This document shows, piece by piece, positions 20,388 to 28,463 of a DNA stretch of 64,000 nt (its first letter is position 1; each line of letters starts with the position of its first letter). The position numbers were made by a program, and so were the translations under genes. Below the pieces are notes generated by a model. That model saw only the letters and a program-made list of their open reading frames with translations. It had not been told where the DNA came from and did not search any database. Origin of the DNA: Tepidamorphus gemmatus (lineage in GTDB: Bacteria > Pseudomonadota > Alphaproteobacteria > Rhizobiales > Tepidamorphaceae); contig NZ_SMAK01000001.1 in assembly GCF_004346195.1 (NCBI RefSeq), forward strand, positions 186,001 to 250,000. The letters are read 5' to 3'.

Positions 20388-21071
20388 ATGGCGAACACAT
20401 TGCTGATGCCCAAGGCGACCGCGATCTGGCTGGTCGACAACACTTCGCTGTCCTTCAAGCAGATCGCCGAGTTCTGCGGGCTGCACGAGCTCGAGGTCAG
20501 CGCGATCGCCGATGGCGAGGCGGCCCAGGGCATCAAGGGTGTCGATCCGGTGCTTACCGGCCAGCTCACCCGCGAGGAGATCGAGCGAGCGCAGAAGGAT
20601 CCGAATCACAAGCTGAGGCTTGCCGAACCGAAGGTGCGCATCCCTGTCGCCAAGAAGCGCAAGGGGCCGCGCTACACGCCGGTGTCGCGCCGCCAGGATC
20701 GCCCGAACGCGATCCTCTGGCTGGTGCGCAACCATCCCGAACTGAAGGACGCCGCGATCATGCGGCTGGTCGGCACGACCAAGGCGACGATCGCGTCGAT
20801 CCGCGAGCGCACCCACTGGAACGCCGCGAACCTGACGCCGATGGACCCGGTGACGCTCGGGCTGTGCTCCCAGATCGACCTCGACATGGAAGTTCAGGCA
20901 GCCGCGAAGGATCGGCCGCCGGAACTCGCCGAGGGGCCGCGCCTGCTGTCGCCGGAGGAGAGCGTCGGCTACACCGCGCCGACCGATCCGGCCGGCGACG
21001 AACTCGATCCCGACGCGATCTTCGCCAAGCTGAAGTCGATGAGGGGCGAGAACGTCTCGTCAGAGGACTGA
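20388..21071 (+). CDS. trcR: TrcR-type cell-cycle regulator (DUF1013)
   Basis: A 227-residue cytoplasmic protein of the DUF1013 family, named TrcR in alphaproteobacteria. The beginning MANTLLMPKATAIWLVDNTS and the helix-turn-helix-like LSFKQIAEFCGLHELEVSAI (residues ~21-40) are family-typical. A second predicted HTH segment, NHPELKDAAIMRLVGTTKAT, lies near 121-140. AAGGGAGAG lies in front of the ATG. Together with rcdA and CtrA boxes it points to a cell-cycle regulatory network. I see no DNA-binding evidence beyond the HTH-like pattern. Confidence 0.88.
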   Translation: MANTLLMPKATAIWLVDNTSLSFKQIAEFCGLHELEVSAIADGEAAQGIKGVDPVLTGQLTREEIERAQKDPNHKLRLAEPKVRIPVAKKRKGPRYTPVSRRQDRPNAILWLVRNHPELKDAAIMRLVGTTKATIASIRERTHWNAANLTPMDPVTLGLCSQIDLDMEVQAAAKDRPPELAEGPRLLSPEESVGYTAPTDPAGDELDPDAIFAKLKSMRGENVSSED

Positions 21072-21244
21072 GTTGGTCGGAGAGGCGGCGCGCCCACAGC
21101 TCGAGACCGGCACGCCGCCTGCCACATCCACACCGCCACGTGTTCCATCTGAACCGGCGGCCATCAGAGCCCGTCCTTCAGCCCAATCGCAACGCCGGGC
21201 ACCGGGATCTGGGCGCCTACGCGGTCTTCCCCCGTCGCCATGCG

Positions 21245-21275
21245 ATCCCGGATCGGCCTGGCGGCCGACCGGGAT
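21245..21275. repeat. REP-like palindrome
   Basis: ATCCCGG at 21245-21251 pairs with CCGGGAT at 21269-21275, followed by GACG. It lies in the 282-base gap between convergent trcR and prpE, where no gene is seen. It is the same repeat type as at 35982 and 53609. Confidence 0.5.
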
Positions 21276-21353
21276 GACGCCAGCGATCAGGCGCCGGGCG
21301 GGACTCTCGCCACGACACGGCCGCCGTTGCACCGTACAGATCGACTGCCGCTG

Positions 21354-23267
21354 TCACACCGCCCTGGCGATGCCGCGCGCCTTCAGCGCCGCGCCGATCT
21401 CGTCGAGGATCGCCGGGTCGTCGATGGTGGCGGGCAGCCGGTAGTCCTCGCCGTCGGCGATCGAACGCATCGTCCCGCGCAGGATCTTGCCGGAGCGGGT
21501 CTTCGGCAGGCGGCCAACGGTGATGACGATCTTGAACGCGGCGACCGGTCCGATCTTGTCGCGCACGAGCTGCACAACCTCCTTCTCGATCTCGGCTACG
21601 TCACGGTTGACGCCGGCCTTCAGCACGATGAACCCCGCCGGCACCTGGCCCTTCATCGCGTCGCTGATGCCGATCACCGCACATTCGGCGACATCGGGAT
21701 GGCTCGCCAGCACTTCCTCCATGGCGCCGGTGGACAGACGGTGGCCGGCGACATTGATGATGTCGTCGGTGCGGGCCATGATGTAGAGGTAGCCGTCCTC
21801 GTCCCGGTAACCCGCATCGGCGGTGGCGTAATAGCCGGGAAATTCCTTCAGATAGCTGTCGCGGAAGCGCTGGTCGTTGCCCCACAGCGTCGGCAGGCAG
21901 CCGGGGGGCAGCGGCAGCTTCACGCAGATCGCGCCCATCCTGCCGGGCGCCACCTCGTTGTGCGCCTCGTCGAGGACATGGATCTCGTAGCCGGGCATCG
22001 GCACGGTCGGAGAGCCGTACTTCACCGGCAGGGTGCCGAGCCCGACCGGATTGCCGGCAATCGCCCAACCGGTCTCGGTTTGCCACCAATGGTCGATCAC
22101 CGGCACGTTCAGCATCCGTTCGGCCCACTGGACGGTGTCGGGGTCGGCCCGTTCGCCGGCGAGGAACAGGGTGCGGAAGCCGGAGAGATCGTACTTGCCG
22201 ATCAGCTTGCCCTGGGGGTCCTCCTTCTTGATGGCGCGGAAGGCGGTCGGTGCCGTGAACAGGGCGGCGACGCCGTGCTCGGCGATGACGCGCCAGAAGG
22301 TCCCGGCATCGGGCGTACCGACCGGCTTGCCTTCAAACAGGATGGTGGTGCAGCCGTGCAGCAGCGGGCCGTAGACGATGTAGGAATGGCCGACGACCCA
22401 GCCGACATCCGAGGCCGCCCAGAACACCTCGCCGGGCCTGATGCCATACAGGGCATGCATCGACCATTTCAGCGCGACCATATGGCCGCCATTGTCGCGC
22501 ACCACCCCCTTGGGCTGGCCGGTCGTGCCCGAGGTATAGAGCACGTAGAGCGGATCGGTGGCGGCAACGGGGACGCACTCGGCGCGTTCACCGGTTGCCT
22601 TCGCCGCGGCGACCGACGCCGCCCAGTCGAAGTCGCGGCCCTCGATGAGCGGGGCGGCCTCCATCGGGCGCTGCAGGATCAGACATGCGTCCGGCTTGCT
22701 GGCCGACAGTGCGATGGCCTCGTCGAGCAGCGGCTTGTACCTGACGATGCGGCCCGGCTCGATGCCGCAAGAGGCCGTCAGGATCATCTTCGGCTTGGCG
22801 TCGTCGATACGGGTTGCGAGCTCGCGTGCCGCGAACCCGCCGAACACGACCGAGTGAATCGCGCCGATCCGCGCGCAGGCCAGCATCGCGACGGCGGCTT
22901 CGGGGACCATCGGCATGTAGACGATGACGCGATCGCCCTTGCCGACCCCATGCTTCAGGAGAACCGCAGCCAGGGTCGCGACCTCGGCTGTCAGCTCCTC
23001 GTAGCTGAAGCGGGCCGTCTGTCCGGTGACGGGGCTGTCGTAGATCAGCGCCGTCTGGCTGCCGCGGCCCTCGGCGACATGGCGGTCGAGGCAATTGTAG
23101 GCGGTGTTGCACTCGGCGCCGACGAACCAGCGGCCATAGACGCCCAGATCGGGATCGAACGCCCGGTCCCAGGGTTTCGTCCAGACGAGATCGCGGGCGG
23201 CTTCGGCCCAGAATCCCTCCGGGTCGCGGCGCCATGCCTCGTACACCTCGTAATACCGGCTCGACAT
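21354..23267 (-). CDS. prpE: propionyl-CoA synthetase / acetyl-CoA synthetase-like AMP-binding enzyme
   Basis: A 637-residue adenylate-forming enzyme that activates a short-chain carboxylate (probably propionate) to its CoA thioester. It has the full-length ACS layout: an ACAS N-terminal segment, the P-loop YTSGTTGQPKGVVRDNGGH, DHWWQTETGWAI (A5 motif), the hinge YYATADAGYRDEDGYLYIM and the catalytic lysine in RSGKILRGTMR near residue 594. The DNGGHMVALKW stretch is typical of PrpE rather than Acs. GGGAGG precedes the ATG. No prpBCD genes are nearby. Confidence 0.88.
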   Translation of the reverse strand: MSSRYYEVYEAWRRDPEGFWAEAARDLVWTKPWDRAFDPDLGVYGRWFVGAECNTAYNCLDRHVAEGRGSQTALIYDSPVTGQTARFSYEELTAEVATLAAVLLKHGVGKGDRVIVYMPMVPEAAVAMLACARIGAIHSVVFGGFAARELATRIDDAKPKMILTASCGIEPGRIVRYKPLLDEAIALSASKPDACLILQRPMEAAPLIEGRDFDWAASVAAAKATGERAECVPVAATDPLYVLYTSGTTGQPKGVVRDNGGHMVALKWSMHALYGIRPGEVFWAASDVGWVVGHSYIVYGPLLHGCTTILFEGKPVGTPDAGTFWRVIAEHGVAALFTAPTAFRAIKKEDPQGKLIGKYDLSGFRTLFLAGERADPDTVQWAERMLNVPVIDHWWQTETGWAIAGNPVGLGTLPVKYGSPTVPMPGYEIHVLDEAHNEVAPGRMGAICVKLPLPPGCLPTLWGNDQRFRDSYLKEFPGYYATADAGYRDEDGYLYIMARTDDIINVAGHRLSTGAMEEVLASHPDVAECAVIGISDAMKGQVPAGFIVLKAGVNRDVAEIEKEVVQLVRDKIGPVAAFKIVITVGRLPKTRSGKILRGTMRSIADGEDYRLPATIDDPAILDEIGAALKARGIARAV

Positions 23268-23434
23268 TCCACGGCCTCCCTGCCGTCGTGCGCGCTATCC
23301 GGCGCGTCTTGTCCGATGCCGGGCATTCTGTCCTTGTGCCATCGCAATGCAAGCGCCGCGACACGCTACTTTCGTCAGAACGGCCGGGACCTTATAAGCG
23401 CGGGGCCGCGCGAGGCGGCGGGCGGGCCGGGCTG

Positions 23435-24190
23435 ATGATCACCGATCCATGGTTCTATGTTGCCGCGGTGCCGGGGATTCTGCTGGCCGGCATGGCCAAG
23501 GGCGGATTTGGCGGCGCGCTCGGCATGCTCGCCGTGCCGCTGATGGCGCTGGTCATCCCTCCGGTGCAGGCGGCGGCGATCATGCTGCCGATCCTGATCG
23601 TCATGGACCTGGTGGGATTGATTGCCTGGCGCGGCACCTTCGACCGGCGCGCGGTCGCGATCGTGCTGCCGGCGGCGCTCGTCGGGGTGGCCGTCGGATG
23701 GGCTACCGCGGCCTGGGTGACGGAAGCGCATGTCCGGTTGATCGTCGGCATCGTGGTGGTGCTGTTTACCCTCAACCACTGGTACGGCGGTGCAGCGGGC
23801 CGCGAGCCGCGGTCGCACAACCGCCTCAAGGGCTGGTTCTGGGGGGTGGTGTCCGGCTTCACCAGCTTTGTCAGCCATGCCGGTGGGCCGCCGTTCCAGA
23901 TGTACATGCTGCCGCTCAGGCTCGATCCGAAGCTGTTCGCCGGAACCGCCATCCTCGTGTTCTCCGTCGTCAACGCGGTCAAGGTCGTTCCCTACTTCTT
24001 TCTCGGCCAGTTCTCGACGGAAAACCTCTGGACCTCGGCAGCGCTGCTGCCGCTGGCACCGTTGGCGACACTTGCCGGGGTCGTGCTGGTCCGGCGCATC
24101 CGGCCGGAGATGTTCTACGGCATCACCTACATGGTGCTGTTCGCGATCGGGCTGAAGCTGATCGGGGACGGCCTGAGGGTGTTGGTCTGA
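23435..24190 (+). CDS. TauE/SafE (TSUP) family membrane transporter
   Basis: A 251-residue integral membrane protein with 7-8 hydrophobic helices and two half-repeats. The N-terminal motif GMAKGGFGGALGMLAVPLMA and the second-half GVVSGFTSFVSHAGGPPFQM are TSUP signatures. These proteins export or import small anions such as sulfite or sulfoacetate. The substrate is unknown. ATG at 23435 is the first start giving the usual N-terminus; the ribosome site is poor. It is divergent from prpE. Confidence 0.88.
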   Translation: MITDPWFYVAAVPGILLAGMAKGGFGGALGMLAVPLMALVIPPVQAAAIMLPILIVMDLVGLIAWRGTFDRRAVAIVLPAALVGVAVGWATAAWVTEAHVRLIVGIVVVLFTLNHWYGGAAGREPRSHNRLKGWFWGVVSGFTSFVSHAGGPPFQMYMLPLRLDPKLFAGTAILVFSVVNAVKVVPYFFLGQFSTENLWTSAALLPLAPLATLAGVVLVRRIRPEMFYGITYMVLFAIGLKLIGDGLRVLV

Positions 24191-24313
24191 CACGCGACGG
24201 GCGCGAACGACATCGTTCAGGAAGGGGTGCGGGCAACCCCGGATTCGTCGAAATTCATGCGCACAAGGGTCAGACGGGGCGCGCAGCGATTCTCGAACAA
24301 ATCTCTCGCGGCC

Positions 24314-24571
24314 TCATTCGCCGATGATCGCTCCTTCCCAACGACCAGCCGCATTCCGGCGCTGCACGTCTGGCGGCGTCACGATCCTCTTCGCCTCAAG
24401 GAAGCCGACCATGGTGTTCGACACCATGATCATGAAGTCGACGAACCGGCGGTTTGAGGCCGCCGACACCAAGGTGACGACGAACGGCGGGTCCGGGGGC
24501 CAGCAGAATGTGGGGCCGATCGAGCAGGCGGCGACTCCGTTGCCGATACCCGGAGCTGGCGTTAGCGTCAC
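24314..24571 (-). CDS. possible small hypothetical protein
   Basis: An 85-codon reading frame on the minus strand between two plus-strand genes. From codon ~28 on nearly every codon ends in G or C (for example the stretch NRRFVDFMIMVSNTMVGFLE), which is the coding signature of this genome. No overlapping plus-strand ORF has a competing claim. The only start is a GTG at 24571 with no clear ribosome site, and I recognise no family. It may be a real small gene or the remains of a longer one. Confidence 0.4.
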   Translation of the reverse strand: MTLTPAPGIGNGVAACSIGPTFCWPPDPPFVVTLVSAASNRRFVDFMIMVSNTMVGFLEAKRIVTPPDVQRRNAAGRWEGAIIGE

Positions 24572-24597
24572 GGCAATGTCGCTTCGGGGGAAACATC

Positions 24598-26220
24598 ATG
24601 AGCGCCTACGACATCGGCCTCGACAAGAATGCCGCCAACTACCAGCCGCTGACCCCGCTCAGCTTCCTCGAGCGGGCGGCGTCGGTGTTTCCCGACCACA
24701 CGGCGATCATCCACGGCGACAGCCGGACCTCCTACGCGGCGTTCTATGCGCGTGCCCGCAGGCTCGCCTCGGCGCTGGCGCAACGCGGCATCGGCAAGGG
24801 GGACACCGTCTCGGTGATGCTCGCCAACACGCCGCCGATGCTGGAGGCACACTACGGCGTGCCGATGACGAAGGCGGTGCTGAACACGCTCAACACGCGG
24901 CTCGATGCAGCCGTCATCGCCTTCACGCTCGATCATGCCGAGACCAAGGTGCTGATCACCGACCGGGAATTCGCGCCGACCGTGGCGGAGGCCCTCAAGC
25001 TCGCAAAGGTACGTCCACTGGTGATCGACTACGACGACCCGGCGTTTCCGCAGTCCGGTGCGCGGCTCGGGACGATCGACTATGAGGCGTTCCTGGTGGA
25101 GGGCGATCCTGCCTATCCCTGGCAGATGCCGGACGACGAGTGGGACGCGATCAGCCTCAACTACACTTCCGGCACCACCGGCAACCCCAAGGGTGTCGTC
25201 TACCATCACCGCGGCGCCTATCTGCTCGCGCAGGGCAACGTCATCACAGGCTCGATGCCGAAGCACGCGGTCTATCTGTGGACGCTGCCGATGTTCCACT
25301 GCAACGGCTGGTGCTTTCCCTGGACTCTGTCAGTCATCGCCGGCACCCATGTGTGCCTCAGGCAGGTGCGGCAGAAGGCGATATGGGACGCGCTCGCCGA
25401 CCACCGCGTCACGCATCTGTGTGGCGCGCCGATCGTCATGGCCACCATCCTGAACGCCGCCGACGAGGACAAGCGCCGGCTCGACCACACGGTCGAATTC
25501 TTCACCGCCGCCGCGCCGCCGCCTGAGGCGGTGCTGGCGGCGATGGCCGAGAACGGCTTCAACGTCACCCATCTCTACGGCCTGACCGAGACCTATGGTC
25601 CGGCCGTCGTCAACGAGTGGAAGCGCGAGTGGGATGCGCTCGACGGCCCGACCCGTGCCGCGCGCAAGGCGCGGCAGGGGGTGCGTTACCTGCCGCTGGA
25701 GGCGCTGAGCGTCCGCGATCCGGACACCATGCGGGAGGTACCGGCCGACGGCGAGACGATCGGCGAGGTGATGTTCCGTGGCAACGTCGTGATGAAGGGG
25801 TATCTCAAGAACCGCAAGGCGACAGAAGAGGCCTTCGCCGGCGGCTGGTTCCATTCCGGCGACCTCGGCGTGATGCATCCCGATGGCTACATCCAGCTCA
25901 AGGACCGCTCGAAGGACATCATCATCTCGGGCGGCGAGAACATCTCGTCGATCGAGGTGGAGGATGCGATCTACAAGCATCCGGCGGTCCAGGCCGTCGC
26001 CGTCGTCGCCAAGCCCGACGAAAAGTGGGGCGAGACGCCGTGCGCCTTCGTCGAGGTGCGACCTGGCCACGAGGTGACGGCCGAGGACATCATCGCCTGG
26101 TGCCGCGCGCGGCTCGCCCATTTCAAATGTCCGCGCCATGTCGTGTTCGCCGAACTGCCCAAGACCTCGACCGGCAAGGTGCAGAAGTTCGTGCTGAGAG
26201 AGATGGCAAAGGGGGTTTGA
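24598..26220 (+). CDS. medium/long-chain acyl-CoA synthetase (AMP-binding)
   Basis: A 540-residue adenylate-forming ligase that activates a fatty or aryl acid to its CoA ester. Motifs are the P-loop YTSGTTGNPKGVVYHHRGAY, the A5 segment HLYGLTETYGPAVVNEWKRE, the hinge GWFHSGDLGVMHPDGYIQLK, DRSKDIIISGGENISSIEVE, and the catalytic Lys in TGKVQKFVLREMAK at the end. The MFHCNGWCFPWT segment is typical of the plant/bacterial acyl-activating enzyme subgroup. GGGGG lies before the ATG. It is a different subgroup from prpE upstream. Confidence 0.9.
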   Translation: MSAYDIGLDKNAANYQPLTPLSFLERAASVFPDHTAIIHGDSRTSYAAFYARARRLASALAQRGIGKGDTVSVMLANTPPMLEAHYGVPMTKAVLNTLNTRLDAAVIAFTLDHAETKVLITDREFAPTVAEALKLAKVRPLVIDYDDPAFPQSGARLGTIDYEAFLVEGDPAYPWQMPDDEWDAISLNYTSGTTGNPKGVVYHHRGAYLLAQGNVITGSMPKHAVYLWTLPMFHCNGWCFPWTLSVIAGTHVCLRQVRQKAIWDALADHRVTHLCGAPIVMATILNAADEDKRRLDHTVEFFTAAAPPPEAVLAAMAENGFNVTHLYGLTETYGPAVVNEWKREWDALDGPTRAARKARQGVRYLPLEALSVRDPDTMREVPADGETIGEVMFRGNVVMKGYLKNRKATEEAFAGGWFHSGDLGVMHPDGYIQLKDRSKDIIISGGENISSIEVEDAIYKHPAVQAVAVVAKPDEKWGETPCAFVEVRPGHEVTAEDIIAWCRARLAHFKCPRHVVFAELPKTSTGKVQKFVLREMAKGV

Positions 26221-26238
26221 GGTCGCAGTTCCGCGTCG

Positions 26239-26880
26239 CTACCCCATCGCCGCCCGAACATAGACCGCCGCCGCCTTCAGCACGTTGTCGACCGCGACGG
26301 CCGCCAGGATCAGGCCCATGACGCGGCCGAGGATGTTGGCGCCGGCGGCGCCGATGACCCGGCTGATCGGGTTCGCCGCCAGCAGCGCCAGCCACAGCAC
26401 GAACAGCACGGCGAGCAGCATCGCCACGGTGTCGGCCTGCTGCATCGGTGAATAGCGGTCATTGTCGGTGAGCAGGACCACGGCGAGCATCGCCCCGGGA
26501 CCGGCAATTGCGGGGATCGCCAGCGGGTAGACGGCGACCGATGCGTCGGGGTCCGCCGGGGCGCTCATCTCCTGCGCTTGCTGCGGCTTGGTCTGGCCGA
26601 ACACCATGTTGAGCGCGAACAGGAACAGGACGATGCCGCCGGCGATCTGGAACGAGTAGAGCGGAATGCCGAGCGCGCCGAGCAGAAGCTGGCCTGCGAT
26701 GATGAAGAACATCAGCACGGCGGCGGCGATCAGCACCGCGATCGTGGCGAGTTTCCTGCGGCGTGCGGCCGCCATGCCGGGAGTGAGGGCAAGGAAGATC
26801 GGGACGGTGCTGACCGGGTCGAGAACGACCCATAGCGTCGCCAGGTTGGTGACGAAATCCTGCCAGGACAGATGTATCAG
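26239..26880 (-). CDS. MarC family integral membrane protein with a CTG start
   Basis: A 213-residue, six-helix membrane protein of the MarC/UPF0056 family. Conventional start codons give only 178 residues from the ATG at 26775. The frame remains open for 35 codons upstream and encodes the family N-terminus (HLSWQDFVTNLATLWVVLDP, then VSTVPIFLALTPG). No ATG, GTG or TTG occurs in that stretch, and an in-frame TGA lies five codons before. GGAGG sits five bases before the CTG at 26878-26880, which I take as the start. Later helices contain PLAIPAIAGPGAMLAVVLL. Function of the family is unknown. Confidence 0.85.
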   Translation of the reverse strand: MIHLSWQDFVTNLATLWVVLDPVSTVPIFLALTPGMAAARRRKLATIAVLIAAAVLMFFIIAGQLLLGALGIPLYSFQIAGGIVLFLFALNMVFGQTKPQQAQEMSAPADPDASVAVYPLAIPAIAGPGAMLAVVLLTDNDRYSPMQQADTVAMLLAVLFVLWLALLAANPISRVIGAAGANILGRVMGLILAAVAVDNVLKAAAVYVRAAMG

Positions 26881-27132
26881 GGTAGCCTCCAGTCAGGCCA
26901 CCGATCGCCGCATGGCGCCCCGCGGGGCCCGCCCGGCGCGAGGAGACCGCACCCAGCCGGAGCCCTCGCAAAGCATAGCCTGCTTCACCGCGAGTTGCGA
27001 CGCCTGGCGACAACAGCAAGATGTCCCGACCTCGCCGAGGCGACGGGCGGAGACAGGCGGTCCCGCGGGTCGAACCCCTCGGCCACCGGGCCCGACCGGG
27101 CCGGTGGCAACCTCCGCGAGGGGGCGTCGCGG

Positions 27133-27315
27133 CTAGTGCAGCGAGACGCGCTCCAGACGGATCCGCTCGATCTCCTCCTTCAGACGCAGCTTCTTCTTCT
27201 TCAGTTCCGAGACACGGACCGTGTCTGCATATGGCCGGGCCATCTCTTCCTCGATCGACCGCTCCAGCGCCCGATGCTTCTCGACAAGCTCTGCCAGATG
27301 TGCAGCGACGGACAT
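27133..27315 (-). CDS. DUF465 (YdcH-like) small protein
   Basis: A 60-residue coiled-coil protein. ATG 27315 is chosen because GGGGAGA precedes it; the longer in-frame reading has no ribosome site. Typical family features are the HRALERSIEEEMARP hairpin and VSELKKKKLRLKEEIERI. It has the size of YdcH/DUF465 proteins, whose function is unknown. It is divergent from a second DUF465 gene 215 bases away. Confidence 0.82.
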   Translation of the reverse strand: MSVAAHLAELVEKHRALERSIEEEMARPYADTVRVSELKKKKLRLKEEIERIRLERVSLH

Positions 27316-27529
27316 CGCCAATCTCCCCTGATGCCGCAACCAGGACGTCGACAGTGTGACACATGGGCAGACCCTTGTCGAACTTCCAGGGGGGATCCGC
27401 ACGGCGATGCTAACGAATCGCTGGATCGGTCCGGGGTAGTCGCGATACGGGACGGTGCGCCTCGCCGCGGCGCGTCAGCCGTGCTATTCTTGCGCAGCTT
27501 CCCCATTCTGACTGCAGGCCCGGAACGAG

Positions 27530-27736
27530 ATGACGGACGACGACGAGGCCGCCATACGCGATCAGCTCGCAAACCTGCGACAGGAGCATCGAGACCTCGA
27601 CGCGGCCATTGCCGCACTGGAAGCTTCGGTTGTCCGGGATCACCTGCAGATCAAGCGGCTGAAGAAGCGCAAGCTGGCGCTGAAGGATCGCATCACCCAT
27701 CTGGAGGACCGCCTGACACCCGACATCATCGCCTGA
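27530..27736 (+). CDS. DUF465 (YdcH-like) small protein
   Basis: A 68-residue helical hairpin with the family pattern [15 protein letters not shown] followed by [20 protein letters not shown]. It is a paralog of the neighbouring minus-strand gene, with similar LKK(R/K)KL cores. The ribosome site is weak (CCGGAACGAG). It precedes purE by 130 bases, with a separate promoter in between. Confidence 0.8.
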   Translation: MTDDDEAAIRDQLANLRQEHRDLDAAIAALEASVVRDHLQIKRLKKRKLALKDRITHLEDRLTPDIIA

Positions 27737-27815
27737 ACGGCGAGGGGGTCGGCAGTCCCCGGTTTCCACATCAATCCGAATCATTTCGGCGGCGGGACGC
27801 GACGGACCGTTCGTC

Positions 27816-27843
27816 TTGCTCCCGGCTGTGCCCTCGCTATACT
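27816..27843 (+). promoter_or_regulatory. sigma70-like promoter of purE
   Basis: TTGCTC (27816-27821) and TATACT (27838-27843) are 16 bases apart. They lie just upstream of purE and leave a leader of ~15 bases. The short leader argues against a purine riboswitch here. Confidence 0.5.
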
Positions 27844-27866
27844 CCGGCGCTTTCCCGAGGGATCAG

Positions 27867-28361
27867 ATGGAATCGGCCGCAACGCCCGTCGCGATCATCA
27901 TGGGCAGCCAGTCGGACTGGGCGACGATGCGGCATGCGGCGGAGACGCTCGAGGCGCTCGGCATCGCCTACGACGCGCGGATCGTCTCGGCGCACCGTAC
28001 CCCGGAGCGGCTCTACGCCTTCGCCCGCGGTGCGCGCGACGCCGGTTTCAAGGTGATCATCGCCGGGGCCGGCGGAGCGGCACATCTGCCGGGCATGACG
28101 GCGGCGATGACGCCGCTGCCGGTGTTCGGCGTCCCCGTCGAATCGAAGGCGCTCTCGGGCCAGGACAGCCTGCTGTCGATCGTGCAGATGCCGGGCGGTA
28201 TTCCGGTCGGAACGCTGGCGATCGGCAAGCCCGGCGCGATCAACGCAGCGCTGCTGGCCGCCGCGGTACTGGCACTGGGTGATCCGGCGCTGGCGAAGCG
28301 GCTGGACGCCTGGCGTGCGGCACAGACCGCTGCCGTCGCCGAACGACCGAGCGAGGACTGA
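27867..28361 (+). CDS. purE: N5-carboxyaminoimidazole ribonucleotide mutase
   Basis: A 164-residue class I PurE, which isomerises N5-CAIR to CAIR in purine synthesis. The signature [20 protein letters not shown], the [12 protein letters not shown] segment and the [11 protein letters not shown] stretch are all present. The ATG at 27867 is preceded by GAGG. Its usual partner purK lies 2.5 kb downstream on the same strand, separated by two unrelated envelope genes. Confidence 0.96.
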   Translation: MESAATPVAIIMGSQSDWATMRHAAETLEALGIAYDARIVSAHRTPERLYAFARGARDAGFKVIIAGAGGAAHLPGMTAAMTPLPVFGVPVESKALSGQDSLLSIVQMPGGIPVGTLAIGKPGAINAALLAAAVLALGDPALAKRLDAWRAAQTAAVAERPSED

Positions 28362-28463
28362 GGCCGGTCCGCCGGGGTCACATTCCGGCCCGATTGTGTA
28401 AAAGATTCTTCTTGCTCGCCGGGTGGCCGATGTTCGGCCTCCGCGCCATCGGAGTGCTCGTCC

